From: Vreelandella piezotolerans
GTDB taxonomy: Bacteria; Pseudomonadota; Gammaproteobacteria; Pseudomonadales; Halomonadaceae
Reading direction: 5' to 3'
Assembly: GCF_012427705.1 (NCBI RefSeq)
Contig: NZ_CP048602.1
Location: 186,001-250,000, forward strand
DNA length: 64,000 nt
Shown here: one piece after another, positions 45,785 to 54,632 of the stretch
Layout: each line of letters starts with the position of its first letter
Numbering within the stretch: position 1 is the first letter of the stretch
Program-made: the position numbers and the translations under genes
The notes under the pieces: model-generated
Databases searched by the model: none
Seen by the model: only the letters and a program-made list of their open reading frames with translations
Told to the model about the DNA's origin: nothing

Positions 45785-46318
45785 ATGTCGTATCAAGGTG
45801 AACAGCATCCGGGGGTGGCCCCGGCCGCTTCGCAAACCCAGGGCTTCCGCTTGAACCACACCATGCTGCGGGTCAAAGACCCTGAGCGGGCGCTGGCGTT
45901 TTACTCCAAGGTGTTTGGCATGCGGGTGCTCCGCCGTCTGGACTTCGAGGAGATGCAGTTTTCGCTCTACTTTCTGGCCAATGTCGAGGAGAGCGATCAT
46001 GTGCCGGAAGAGACCCAAGCACGCACCGCCTGGACCTTCAGCCAGAAAGGCCTGCTAGAGCTGACCCACAACTGGGGCACCGAAAACGAGCAGGACTTTG
46101 CCTACCATGATGGCAATGCGGAGCCGCAGGGCTTCGGGCACATCTGTTTTAGCGTGCCGGATTTGGAAGCGGCCCAAGCGTGGTTCGATGAGCATGACGT
46201 TACCTTCGTGAAGCGCGCCGACCAGGGCAAAATGAAGGATGTGGTCTTCGTCAAAGATGCCGATGGCTACTGGATCGAAGTGATTCAAGCCGACCGTATG
46301 GCAGGCATGGGCGACTAA
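45785..46318 (+). CDS. gloA: Lactoylglutathione lyase (glyoxalase I)
   Basis: GloA turns the hemithioacetal of methylglyoxal and glutathione into S-lactoylglutathione. The 177-residue product has the metal ligands of the family: His in LNHTMLRVKD, Glu in LLELTHNWGTE, His in GFGHICFSVPD and Glu in GYWIEVIQ. The length and the extra segment QARTAWTFSQKGLLE match the longer eukaryote-like, usually zinc-dependent class, rather than the short nickel class of Escherichia coli. TAGGAGAG precedes the ATG. The next gene follows by two bases. Confidence 0.95.
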   Translation: MSYQGEQHPGVAPAASQTQGFRLNHTMLRVKDPERALAFYSKVFGMRVLRRLDFEEMQFSLYFLANVEESDHVPEETQARTAWTFSQKGLLELTHNWGTENEQDFAYHDGNAEPQGFGHICFSVPDLEAAQAWFDEHDVTFVKRADQGKMKDVVFVKDADGYWIEVIQADRMAGMGD

Positions 46319-46320
46319 CG

Positions 46321-46686
46321 ATGGCTCATCTGCTGTTTCGGTTGCGCCATGTGACCGATGAAGAGGCCATGGAAGTCCGCCAACTGCTGGAAGAACATGG
46401 TTTCGACGTGTACGAAACCCAGGCGGGCTTTTTCCGCCTGGGAGTTGATGCCATCTGGCTGCGCGACCCAGCACAGCAAGACGATGCCGAGGCGGTGCTG
46501 GCGCGTTACCAGGCCGAGCGATTAGCCAAGGTGCGCCGTGAACACGAAGAGGCGCTGGCGCGTGATGATGCCCCTACGCTGTGGCGACGCTTCATGGCCC
46601 ATCCGCTTCAAGTCACGCTAGTGATCGTGGCGGTGCTTATGATCGCTCTGCTGACCTTACTGCCGTTCGTAGGACTCGCCCGCTAA
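46321..46686 (+). CDS. DUF6164 family membrane protein
   Basis: A 121-residue protein with a soluble N-terminal part that resembles a small ferredoxin-like DUF2007/DUF6164 domain (MAHLLFRLRHVTDEEAMEVR, VYETQAGFFRLGVDAIWLRD) and one C-terminal membrane span at about residues 95-117. It starts two bases after gloA, so the two are co-transcribed. The function is unknown. Its stop codon overlaps that of the convergent cupin gene. Confidence 0.75.
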   Translation: MAHLLFRLRHVTDEEAMEVRQLLEEHGFDVYETQAGFFRLGVDAIWLRDPAQQDDAEAVLARYQAERLAKVRREHEEALARDDAPTLWRRFMAHPLQVTLVIVAVLMIALLTLLPFVGLAR

Positions 46687-47360
46687 ACGTCGCACAGCGC
46701 GTTAGATAGGTGTCCGCGTTTGACGTACATCATGACCCCTGAGGGTCCAGCGCTAAGCCGCGGGGCAGCCCCCGGGGGATAGCGGCACCAGCTACCTGCC
46801 GGGTACTCGGTGTCTGCGTCACGTAGCGAGCCCTCCAGTACGAACAGCTCCAAGCCGCCCGGCAGTGCCGGATAGTCGATAATGACCTCGCCTTCCCAAC
46901 GCTCTAGGCTGACGCGTTCATGTTGATAGGTGTGCAGCATTTTGTAGGTGATGCCTGGCCGACGGTCGGGCTGCCAGGGCAGGCGGTGGGCGGGAATGGC
47001 GAGTTGGAGCAGGTCGTTTTCATCGAACTGATGAAGTTTCACCAGGATCAGCGCACCCTCGTCGCCAATGCGCGGCGTGTGTCCCGTGCCGATGGGGTTG
47101 CGTAGATAGCTGCCCGCTGGGTAACGGCCATGCTCATCGGCAAACACGCCTTCGAGCACCAAAATTTCCTCACCGCCTTCGTGGGTATGGCGGCTGAACT
47201 GGCTGTTGGGCGCGTAGCGCACCAGGCTCGTGGCGCGGGCCACCTCATCGCCAATGCGATCCAGCATCATACGTTCGACACCTGCGCTAGGCGAGGCCAC
47301 CCAGTGATACTGTTCCGGCGTGACACAGGCAAAGTGGCTAAAGTCGGCGTTTAGGCGCAT
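46683..47360 (-). CDS. ChrR-like bicupin protein
   Basis: A 225-residue cytoplasmic protein with two cupin halves, similar to ChrR-type cupins. The first half carries likely metal ligands (FSRHTHEGGEEILVLEGVFA near residue 50-70). The second half (GGLELFVLEGSLRDADTEYP) keeps the fold but lacks the histidines. I use the ATG at 47360; 27 more in-frame codons upstream are not cupin-like. No ECF sigma factor gene is adjacent, so an anti-sigma role is not supported; dioxygenase or acetylacetonase-like activity is an alternative. Confidence 0.8.
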   Translation of the reverse strand: MRLNADFSHFACVTPEQYHWVASPSAGVERMMLDRIGDEVARATSLVRYAPNSQFSRHTHEGGEEILVLEGVFADEHGRYPAGSYLRNPIGTGHTPRIGDEGALILVKLHQFDENDLLQLAIPAHRLPWQPDRRPGITYKMLHTYQHERVSLERWEGEVIIDYPALPGGLELFVLEGSLRDADTEYPAGSWCRYPPGAAPRLSAGPSGVMMYVKRGHLSNALCDV

Positions 47361-47444
47361 GGTCGTGGCTCTTTGCGGTGAAGTAAACAGTGGCAGCGGC
47401 GTTGTGGGTGTCAGTCTCCCCATCCCGCCAGCAAAATGCAATGC

Positions 47445-47473
47445 AAAAAAATACCGCCCTGATGGGGCGGTAT
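47445..47473 (-). terminator. Terminator of the zinc importer operon
   Basis: On the minus strand ATACCGCCC-CATCA-GGGCGGTAT forms a nine-pair hairpin followed by seven T, 20 bases after the znuA stop. Confidence 0.92.
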
Positions 47474-47492
47474 AGGGCCTTGCCGGCCTAGT

Positions 47493-48602
<1,110 letters not shown>

Positions 48603-48645
48603 AACATGCTCCTGATGATGTAAGAAAACGGAAAACGACGACTCG

Positions 48646-49536
48646 CTAGTGAGAATGCTCCATCGCCAGCGGCGTGGTTTTACGGCGAAGCTTGGCGGCC
48701 AAACTGTGGTAACGGCCAAACAGCGCCGAAAATAAATACGCCGCCCCGGCCAGCAAGATAATGCTCGGGCCTGATGGCGTGTCCAAATGGAACGACAGCA
48801 GCAGCCCGCCGGTGCTGGCCAGCATCGCCAACACCACGGCAATCCCCATCAATCCTTCCAAGCGCTTGCTCCAAAACCGTGCCGCCGTGGCGGGTAGCAT
48901 CATCAAGCCAACGGCCATCAGCGTGCCCAGTGTTTGGAAGCCAGCGGTCAAGTTGAGCACTAGCAGCCCTAAAAAGACGCTATGTACCCAGCTACTGCGA
49001 CGGTGCTGACCGCGCAAAAATAGCGGGTCCAAACACTCCACCACCAAGGCGCGGAAAATGATCGCCAGGGTGATGACGATCAGTGTGCTGATCGACGCAA
49101 TCAACAGCAGCGCCGTGGAGTTGATCGCCAAAATGGAGCCAAACAGTACGTGGGTTAAATCCACGCTGCTGCCCCCCATGGAGATCAGCATGACCCCAGC
49201 GGCCAGGGAAATGATGAAAAAGCTCGCCATGGCGGCATCTTCCCGCTGGCCACCCATTTTCGAGACCGCTCCCGCCAGCAAGGCCACCATCACCCCAAAT
49301 AGCACGCCACCCACGCTCATCACCGGTAGCGAAAAGCCCGCCAGCAAAAAGCCCAGCGCCACGCCGGGCAGAATTGCATGGGCCATGGCATCGCCAATCA
49401 GACTCATGCCACGCAGCACCAAAAACACCCCCAGCGGCGGGGCGGCCAGGGAGAGCGCGAGCCCGCCGACCACGGCGCGGCGCATGAAACCGTAATCGAA
49501 CGGGCTGACGAACCAGGTATTAAGCAGTTCCAGCAT
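48646..49536 (-). CDS. znuB: Zinc ABC transporter permease
   Basis: A 296-residue inner-membrane ABC-3 family permease with about eight or nine spans. Family features include GVFLVLRGMSLIGDAMAHAI near residue 35 and ALVVECLDPLFL in the coupling helix region, then QTLGTLMAVGLMMLPATAAR. The ATG at 49536 has GGGAGGG upstream; 14 more codons of open frame are ignored. It overlaps znuC by 17 bases and precedes znuA by 43. Confidence 0.94.
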   Translation of the reverse strand: MLELLNTWFVSPFDYGFMRRAVVGGLALSLAAPPLGVFLVLRGMSLIGDAMAHAILPGVALGFLLAGFSLPVMSVGGVLFGVMVALLAGAVSKMGGQREDAAMASFFIISLAAGVMLISMGGSSVDLTHVLFGSILAINSTALLLIASISTLIVITLAIIFRALVVECLDPLFLRGQHRRSSWVHSVFLGLLVLNLTAGFQTLGTLMAVGLMMLPATAARFWSKRLEGLMGIAVVLAMLASTGGLLLSFHLDTPSGPSIILLAGAAYLFSALFGRYHSLAAKLRRKTTPLAMEHSH

Positions 49537-50254
49537 GACGCCCTCCCAGCGTAAACGGCACCACTTGGGCGGGTGCATGCTGCTGATTGAGCGCGCTGGG
49601 GGCGACCCAGCGGCCGTGGCCAGCGCTCAGCATCAATACCTCATCGGCCAGGCGACGCAGGTGATCCATATCGTGCAGTACGATGATGATCGTGACGCCG
49701 TCGTCGGCCATTTGGCGCAGAATGCGAATCAAGATATCCACCGTGTCGCTGTCCACGTTGGCAAACGGCTCATCCAATAGCAGCAGTTCTGCCTCTTGCA
49801 TCAGCGTTCGCCCGATCAGCGCCCGCTGGCGCTGGCCACCGGACAGCTCGCCCAGGGGGCGGTGCGCCAAGTGAGAAATGCCCAAGCGCGCCATGATCTC
49901 ACGGCCCTTGCGGTAATGGGCGGCACAGTACCCTTTCAGCGCCCCGTGGCTTGGCCAACTGCCAGTCATCACCAGCTCTTCCACGCTCATCGGAAAGGTC
50001 AGATCCAGCGCTAACTGCTGGGGTAGCCAAGCGCGGCGAGCGTTATCCACCGTACACACCACCTTGCCACTAATGGGGCGCAGTTCGCCCATGATGGCCT
50101 GGATCAGCGTGCTTTTACCGGCCCCGTTCGCGCCGATGAGCGCGGTAATCGCACCGGGTTTGATATCGCCATCCACATGTTCGAGCACCGTACGGCGACC
50201 CTGAGCCAAATGCAGATCGTGAAGCTGCAAGCGCGATGAAGAACGCTCGCTCAT
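49520..50254 (-). CDS. znuC: Zinc ABC transporter ATPase
   Basis: A 244-residue ABC ATPase with Walker A GANGAGKST near residue 41, Q-loop LPQQLALDLTFPMSVEELV, signature LSGGQRQRALIGR and Walker B LLLLDEPFANVD, H-loop VLHDMDHL. The ATG at 50254 overlaps the stop of a 49-codon gene (ATGA). An in-frame ATG seven codons earlier (50275) and a much longer open frame exist but fit the coupling less well. The Gln/His-containing C-terminal end is short. It would power zinc import at the inner membrane. Confidence 0.92.
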   Translation of the reverse strand: MSERSSSRLQLHDLHLAQGRRTVLEHVDGDIKPGAITALIGANGAGKSTLIQAIMGELRPISGKVVCTVDNARRAWLPQQLALDLTFPMSVEELVMTGSWPSHGALKGYCAAHYRKGREIMARLGISHLAHRPLGELSGGQRQRALIGRTLMQEAELLLLDEPFANVDSDTVDILIRILRQMADDGVTIIIVLHDMDHLRRLADEVLMLSAGHGRWVAPSALNQQHAPAQVVPFTLGGRHAGTA

Positions 50255-50400
50255 AGCGGCCACCCGCTTGCCCATACCACTAGCCCCCACAGGGCCATCA
50301 GCGGCAGCGCCATCAGCCCAAGCCGCTTCGTGGCCGACAAGGACATCAGCGAAAAATGACAAGGACCTTCCTTATTGTGGCGATGCATGTGCTCACTCAT
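50251..50400 (-). CDS. 49-residue His-rich single-span membrane peptide, first gene of the zinc operon
   Basis: Read on the minus strand from ATG 50398-50400 to TGA 50251-50253. I do not recognise a family. The N-terminus MSEHMHRHNKEGPCHF carries four His and one Cys, a possible metal site; a linker with Lys-Arg follows, then one membrane span LGLMALPLMALWGLVVWASG and a short end. GTGAGGT lies seven bases before the start. Its stop overlaps the znuC start by ATGA, implying coupled translation, and a candidate Zur operator lies 27-42 bases upstream. It may be a small partner or sensor of the importer, or simply a leader peptide that sets znuC translation; neither is shown. Confidence 0.65.
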   Translation of the reverse strand: MSEHMHRHNKEGPCHFSLMSLSATKRLGLMALPLMALWGLVVWASGWPL

Positions 50401-50426
50401 CGAGCGACCTCACTTACCAATAAATA

Positions 50427-50442
50427 AGTTATAACATAACGT
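50427..50442 (-). promoter_or_regulatory. Candidate Zur operator
   Basis: GTTAT-AAC-ATAAC with further symmetric flanks resembles the AT-rich Zur palindromes of gammaproteobacteria (core GTTATA...TATAAC). It lies just upstream of the first gene of the zinc operon. No zur gene is in the window. Confidence 0.6.
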
Positions 50443-50537
50443 TTGGCGGAACTAAAAAAAGTGGCAGATATTTTACGCGCTCATCGCGTGCTGACAACGA
50501 TGAGCGCGCTCATCTTTGAGACGCAGAAAAAGTGCCC

Positions 50538-51203
50538 TTAGTAACGCCAAACGGCGCCAATCTGCTCAGGGGATACCACCAGCGCGTACTCGCCTTCCAG
50601 CGTGAGTGGGCCAAGCGATACGCGAGCGGGTTGGAAGCGATTGATAGCGCGGGTCGCCTGGTGGGGCTGCGTCCAAATTTGTAGCTCATTGATCAGCATG
50701 CCCGTCGCAAAGTTCATCGCGCCATCGCGCTCACGACCGTCGGCGGCAATGACCGCGCCCGCTACGGTATTCACCACCAACGAGCCAACCCGCGCCTCGA
50801 GCCCGCGGCGCTCCCGTTCCGCCTGGGCAAGCGACAGCCCTAGCGCCTGTACGCCGCTCAGATCGCCCTGCGCTTTCAAGCGTTCGTACTCCGCCAGCGC
50901 CGCCGGATGCGGTTGTCGGTCGGTCAGCATACCCCCTAGCGCTAACGCGGATTTCACCACGCCAACGCGGGCATCGAAACGGTCGTCCGGATCACTGGCC
51001 TCGCTCGATTGGTAGGCGTTATAGGCCAGGCTCGTGGCATAAACACCCGTCCATCCCCACTGCCAAACGTTGGCCTGCTGGGCACCGCTTTCGAATACTT
51101 CATCGTAAGCCGCCCAGTCATCCGCTGGCTGCGCCTGGGCGGGCAGTGCCAGCATCAGCGGAACTGCTGCGAAAAGCACGCGCAAATAAAGGGGTAATTG
51201 CAT
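50538..51203 (-). CDS. Hypothetical exported protein
   Basis: A 221-residue protein I do not recognise. The ATG at 51203, behind AGGCGG, opens a signal peptide LYLRVLFAAVPLMLALPAQA with cleavage before QPADD. The mature part has a WAAYDEVF start, a Tyr/Ala-rich YATSLAYNAYQSSEASDPDD segment, an alpha-helical stretch rich in Glu/Arg (QAERERRGLEARVGSL), and two mildly hydrophobic Gly/Ala segments that could be surface helices. The C-terminus is beta-rich. Likely periplasmic or membrane-associated; not obviously related to the zinc genes. A longer open frame adds 15 codons before the signal peptide and is rejected. Confidence 0.7.
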   Translation of the reverse strand: MQLPLYLRVLFAAVPLMLALPAQAQPADDWAAYDEVFESGAQQANVWQWGWTGVYATSLAYNAYQSSEASDPDDRFDARVGVVKSALALGGMLTDRQPHPAALAEYERLKAQGDLSGVQALGLSLAQAERERRGLEARVGSLVVNTVAGAVIAADGRERDGAMNFATGMLINELQIWTQPHQATRAINRFQPARVSLGPLTLEGEYALVVSPEQIGAVWRY

Positions 51204-51492
51204 GGGGAACCGCCTGAAAGACTGAGAAATGAGTGTTAAGCGTAGCATGGGGAGAGTACGCGTTTGTAAAAAGAGCGGGAGCAGGCAGCGTCCTGGCTAA
51301 CGCTCGTTGACTTGAAACCTCATGGTTCCTTCAAAGCCGTATAGGCACTGCTCAGGAGACTCCCGGGGTTCTCGGCCGGTTTCGATTGTCGTAGGGCTAC
51401 TAGCATCATCGTGAGCCTCGCTCATGCTCTGGCAGCTTTAGTTGAAAGGCAAGGGCGGGGCCAGTGAACCCCTACCCCGATGCTTTTTTTAC
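51204..51492. other. Non-coding stretch (289 bases)
   Basis: No gene was found. A CGGGG...CCCCG arrangement near 51457-51480 followed by a T run at 51483-51490 resembles a weak plus-strand terminator, but no plus-strand gene precedes it. Confidence 0.5.
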
Positions 51493-51804
51493 TTACTCCT
51501 TCTCCTCATCCTCTTCCCAGCGCTCCATGGCGCGTTTGTCGTCGGGTAGGCGGACCATGTCACCGATGTTGAGCTTTTTGTGCGACTGAAAGCGGTGGCC
51601 GTGCTGGTCGAGAATGGCGGCGACGCTGCCGATGCTGACGGCGTCTTCTTCCCGGTAGGCTTCGACTTTGACTCGGACGATGCGGCCCTGATAGCGAGCG
51701 GAGAGAATCGCGCCGGGGTATGGGAGCGTGTGGTCGGGGTCGTTTTTGAAAAAGGCGGCGACGCTTGCGCTACCGGGTTCATCCCATTCGACATGTTGAT
51801 GCAT
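51493..51804 (-). CDS. Hypothetical protein
   Basis: A 103-residue soluble protein without recognised family. The ATG at 51804 follows AAGGA; a longer frame adds 30 codons with no similarity to the body. The middle part (PYPGAILSARYQGRIVRVKV, later HKKLNIGDMVRLPDDKRA) is beta-rich and looks like a small SH3/KOW-type barrel, by eye only. The ends are acidic (WEEDEEKE), as is usual in halophile proteins. It is divergent from a diguanylate cyclase gene, with 146 bases between the starts. Confidence 0.65.
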   Translation of the reverse strand: MHQHVEWDEPGSASVAAFFKNDPDHTLPYPGAILSARYQGRIVRVKVEAYREEDAVSIGSVAAILDQHGHRFQSHKKLNIGDMVRLPDDKRAMERWEEDEEKE

Positions 51805-51950
51805 GGTCAGTGTCCTTACAGGAGTCGTTAGAAAATAAGCCAGCACATTCAGTGTAGTGTGCGTTAGCAGCACTCGGCCAATGTGCGTGGACACGCCTAG
51901 TCGATGCGCTTAACTTACCCCTCTAGGGGAACGTGGGAGGAGAAGGCGCC

Positions 51951-53585
51951 ATGCATCCGTACCGTGCGCTATTTGAGCAGTCGAGCACGCCGCTGTTCGT
52001 GGTGGAGCGTTCAGCGCACGAGGCGATGAACGTGTATGCAAACGCGGCCTTTCGGCACGCGGTGGGCTGGGTTGACGATAATAGCGACATGGCGCTGGCC
52101 AGCTGTTTTCCATTGGACGTGAATAACGTGCTGGCCGCCGTATATGCCTGCGATCAGCAACAGACCGTGCAGGAGCTGATGGTGACTTGGGCAGATGCCT
52201 CAAGGCGTTGGCAACTGCAGCTTTCTCCCGTGGTAGAGGGCGAGTATCGCGCAGTGTATGGGGCACTTCATGAGCTGGTTCTGCCATTTGGCGAATCTTT
52301 GGATGCGCTGCTGTCTCAGTTGCCGGGCTTCATCTACCAGTTGCACTACTCGCTGTCGGGTCACTGGCGTTACACCTACGTTGGCCAGCGGGTAGAAGAA
52401 ATGTTTGGGGTGAGCGTCGAAGAGGCGCTGGCCGATGCGCAAACATTGCTGGCCAACATTCATCCTGGCGACCGCGATACCGTCATCGCAAGCTCGCTGG
52501 AAAGCGCTCGCACGCTGACGCCAGGGAAACAGGAGTTTCGGATGTTTCATCGTCACGGCGAGATGCTGTGGGTGGAAGCCAGTGACCAACCCCGCCGCGA
52601 GCCCGATGGCAGCGTGCTGTGGACGGGGTATGCCAACGATATTACTCAGCGTAAAGCGCTCGAAGCGGCGCTGAAATCCAGCGAGCAGCGCTTTCGCCAA
52701 CTGGTGGAGCAGGCGAACGACATCATTTACACCCTCGATGCCGATGGCATGCTGACCTATATCTCGCCTAACTGGCCGCGCATATTGGGGCACGAGGTGA
52801 ACGAGGTGCTCGGGCGGCATATGAGCTTCGTTCTGCATCCGGAGGACTTAGAGGCGTGCCGTCGTTATATCGAAAACGTGTTTGTGACGGCCGAGCCGCA
52901 AGGGCTGATCGAGTACCGTGTGCAGCATGCCAACGGCGAGTGGCGCTGGCACTTTACCAACGGTGCGCCGTTGTTGGATGAGCAGGGCAACGTGATCAGT
53001 TTTATGGGCATCTCTCACGATATTACGCCACGACACGAAATGGAGCAGCGGGTGCTGCATTTGGCACAGCACGATACGCTGACCGACCTGCCCAATCGAG
53101 CGATGTTTTTTGGCGAGCTGACCAAGGCGCTGCGCTCGGGGGGCCAGTTGGCCTTCTTGTTCATTGACCTGGACAACTTCAAGCCGGTGAACGATCGCTG
53201 GGGCCACGCCGTTGGCGACCAGTTGTTAAAAGCGGCGGCACAACGCATGCGCGCCCGGCTGCGGGGCACCGATATGGTAGGACGAATCGGCGGCGATGAG
53301 TTCGTGGCGCTGCTGGGTGGTTCGGTCATGAAAGAGGACGCGTTAGCGGTCGCGCATCAACTCTGTTCAGCGCTGGCCGAGCCGTTTGCGCTGTTGGTGG
53401 GCGAGGTATGCGTCTCCGCCAGTATTGGCGTGGCGCTCTTTCCACTACACGCAAAGGATGAGGCCACCCTGATTCACTGCGCGGATCAGGCGATGTATCG
53501 CGCCAAAGCGGAAGGGCGTAATCGCGCTATCCTTTACTCTGCTTGTGAGTCAGGCAAGACTGCGGGCGTTGCATCGACAGACTGA
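51951..53585 (+). CDS. PAS-domain diguanylate cyclase
   Basis: A 544-residue cytoplasmic protein without membrane spans that should make cyclic di-GMP. Three PAS-type regions are visible: about 1-100 (ALFEQSSTPLFVVE), 115-235 (LLSQLPGFIYQLHYSLSGHW with the PAC-like VLWTGYANDITQRKALE) and 240-365 (QRFRQLVEQANDIIYTLDAD, then ISFMGISHDITPRHEMEQR). The GGDEF domain is intact: FLFIDLDNFKPVNDRWGH, inhibitory I-site RGTD five residues before GGDEF. No EAL domain. The ATG at 51951 has GGGAGGAG ahead; a GTG at 51933 is in frame. The last 52 bases overlap the convergent esterase gene. Confidence 0.93.
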   Translation: MHPYRALFEQSSTPLFVVERSAHEAMNVYANAAFRHAVGWVDDNSDMALASCFPLDVNNVLAAVYACDQQQTVQELMVTWADASRRWQLQLSPVVEGEYRAVYGALHELVLPFGESLDALLSQLPGFIYQLHYSLSGHWRYTYVGQRVEEMFGVSVEEALADAQTLLANIHPGDRDTVIASSLESARTLTPGKQEFRMFHRHGEMLWVEASDQPRREPDGSVLWTGYANDITQRKALEAALKSSEQRFRQLVEQANDIIYTLDADGMLTYISPNWPRILGHEVNEVLGRHMSFVLHPEDLEACRRYIENVFVTAEPQGLIEYRVQHANGEWRWHFTNGAPLLDEQGNVISFMGISHDITPRHEMEQRVLHLAQHDTLTDLPNRAMFFGELTKALRSGGQLAFLFIDLDNFKPVNDRWGHAVGDQLLKAAAQRMRARLRGTDMVGRIGGDEFVALLGGSVMKEDALAVAHQLCSALAEPFALLVGEVCVSASIGVALFPLHAKDEATLIHCADQAMYRAKAEGRNRAILYSACESGKTAGVASTD

Positions 53586-54520
53586 AACATGAAGTTTAGC
53601 GCCGCGGGTAGGCTGGCTCTCCAGACGCGCCAAGTATGGCCACCAGGGTAGAGGTCGAGCCGTACGTCACCAGGTTGAATACGTTCTATGGCTTGGCGCA
53701 GCTGGCGTGCATGGAACTCGGCGTCATAGACATCACGGCGTCCGGCGCTGATATAGAACGGGACAGGGGGCGTGTCGCCTTGCTCTGCCTCTGGGCGCGG
53801 CGTGACGCGTAGGCGGTAGCTTTCTAAATGGGCTGTGTAGTTGAGCTGCTCCCAAAGCGCTTGATCGAACTCGCCCTGCGCATTCAAAAACGCTGGATGT
53901 CGGTGAGCGGAAGAGTTTTTGGGTGGCGCAGGGATATAGCTGGCGGGGCTGAGGGCAGCGGCAGCGGCAAACAGCTCTGGACGTTCGAGGGCGAAATTCA
54001 CCGCGCCATAGCCACCAGCAGAGAGCCCCGCTACGCCACGTTGCTCGCGCGTCGTTCCCACATGATAGGTCGCTTCGATATGCGGCAGCAGGTCGTTGAA
54101 AAAAGCGCTACGGGCAGCTTCGTTATGCCCATCGACCCACCAACTGCGGCTGCCGGGCATGACGAATACCGCTGGAGGTAGATGCCCAGCCTCGATCAAA
54201 CGATCAGCCGTTTGTGGCAAGTTGCCTTTGGTTGCCCAGTCAAACTCGTTACCAAATGACCCGTGTAGCAGGTATACCACTGGGTGAGGCGCCGAGGCCT
54301 GAGGGTCATAAGCATCCGGTAAATAGATCGTATACGGGTAGTCATAACCCAGGGTGGGTGAAAAGAACTGTGCCCGCGAGACATCGCCCGCCAGGGCAAC
54401 GCTACTCAGTGCCAACCCACCCAAAACGACCATGATCGCGCGCATCCAGCCGGTGAGGCATTCAGAGACAGTGCGTCCGAGAGCGTGTAAAAGCGGGAAT
54501 CTGAGCGACTGTTCGAACAC
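53534..54520 (-). CDS. Exported esterase of the putative-esterase (PF00756-like) family
   Basis: A 328-residue alpha/beta hydrolase related to the esterase D/antigen 85 group. The GTG at 54520, five bases after GGAGG, gives a long n-region followed by a signal core MVVLGGLALSSVALAGD; an ATG at 54445 lacks a good Shine-Dalgarno. Motifs: YLLHGSFGNEFDW oxyanion region, nucleophile elbow GVAGLSAGGYGA, acid in YISAGRRDVYD and the histidine in LYPGGHTWRVW. Substrate unknown. Its 3' end overlaps the 3' end of the cyclase gene on the other strand. Confidence 0.87.
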   Translation of the reverse strand: MFEQSLRFPLLHALGRTVSECLTGWMRAIMVVLGGLALSSVALAGDVSRAQFFSPTLGYDYPYTIYLPDAYDPQASAPHPVVYLLHGSFGNEFDWATKGNLPQTADRLIEAGHLPPAVFVMPGSRSWWVDGHNEAARSAFFNDLLPHIEATYHVGTTREQRGVAGLSAGGYGAVNFALERPELFAAAAALSPASYIPAPPKNSSAHRHPAFLNAQGEFDQALWEQLNYTAHLESYRLRVTPRPEAEQGDTPPVPFYISAGRRDVYDAEFHARQLRQAIERIQPGDVRLDLYPGGHTWRVWRASLPAALNFMFQSVDATPAVLPDSQAE

Positions 54521-54632
54521 GAGGCCTCCAGGAATTTACCGTCGTTTAAAAGGTCGGACAACGCTGTAAGCCAGCCTGTTCATTGTCGTAAGCCCCTACA
54601 TCAGCTTAGCAGCGGGGCTTGGTGGAGGTTCG

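Noticed and set aside
48603..48842. N-terminal extension of the znuA open frame into znuB
   Set aside because: The added residues are Trp/Cys-rich shadow translation of znuB; a good AGGAG and signal peptide support the start at 48602.
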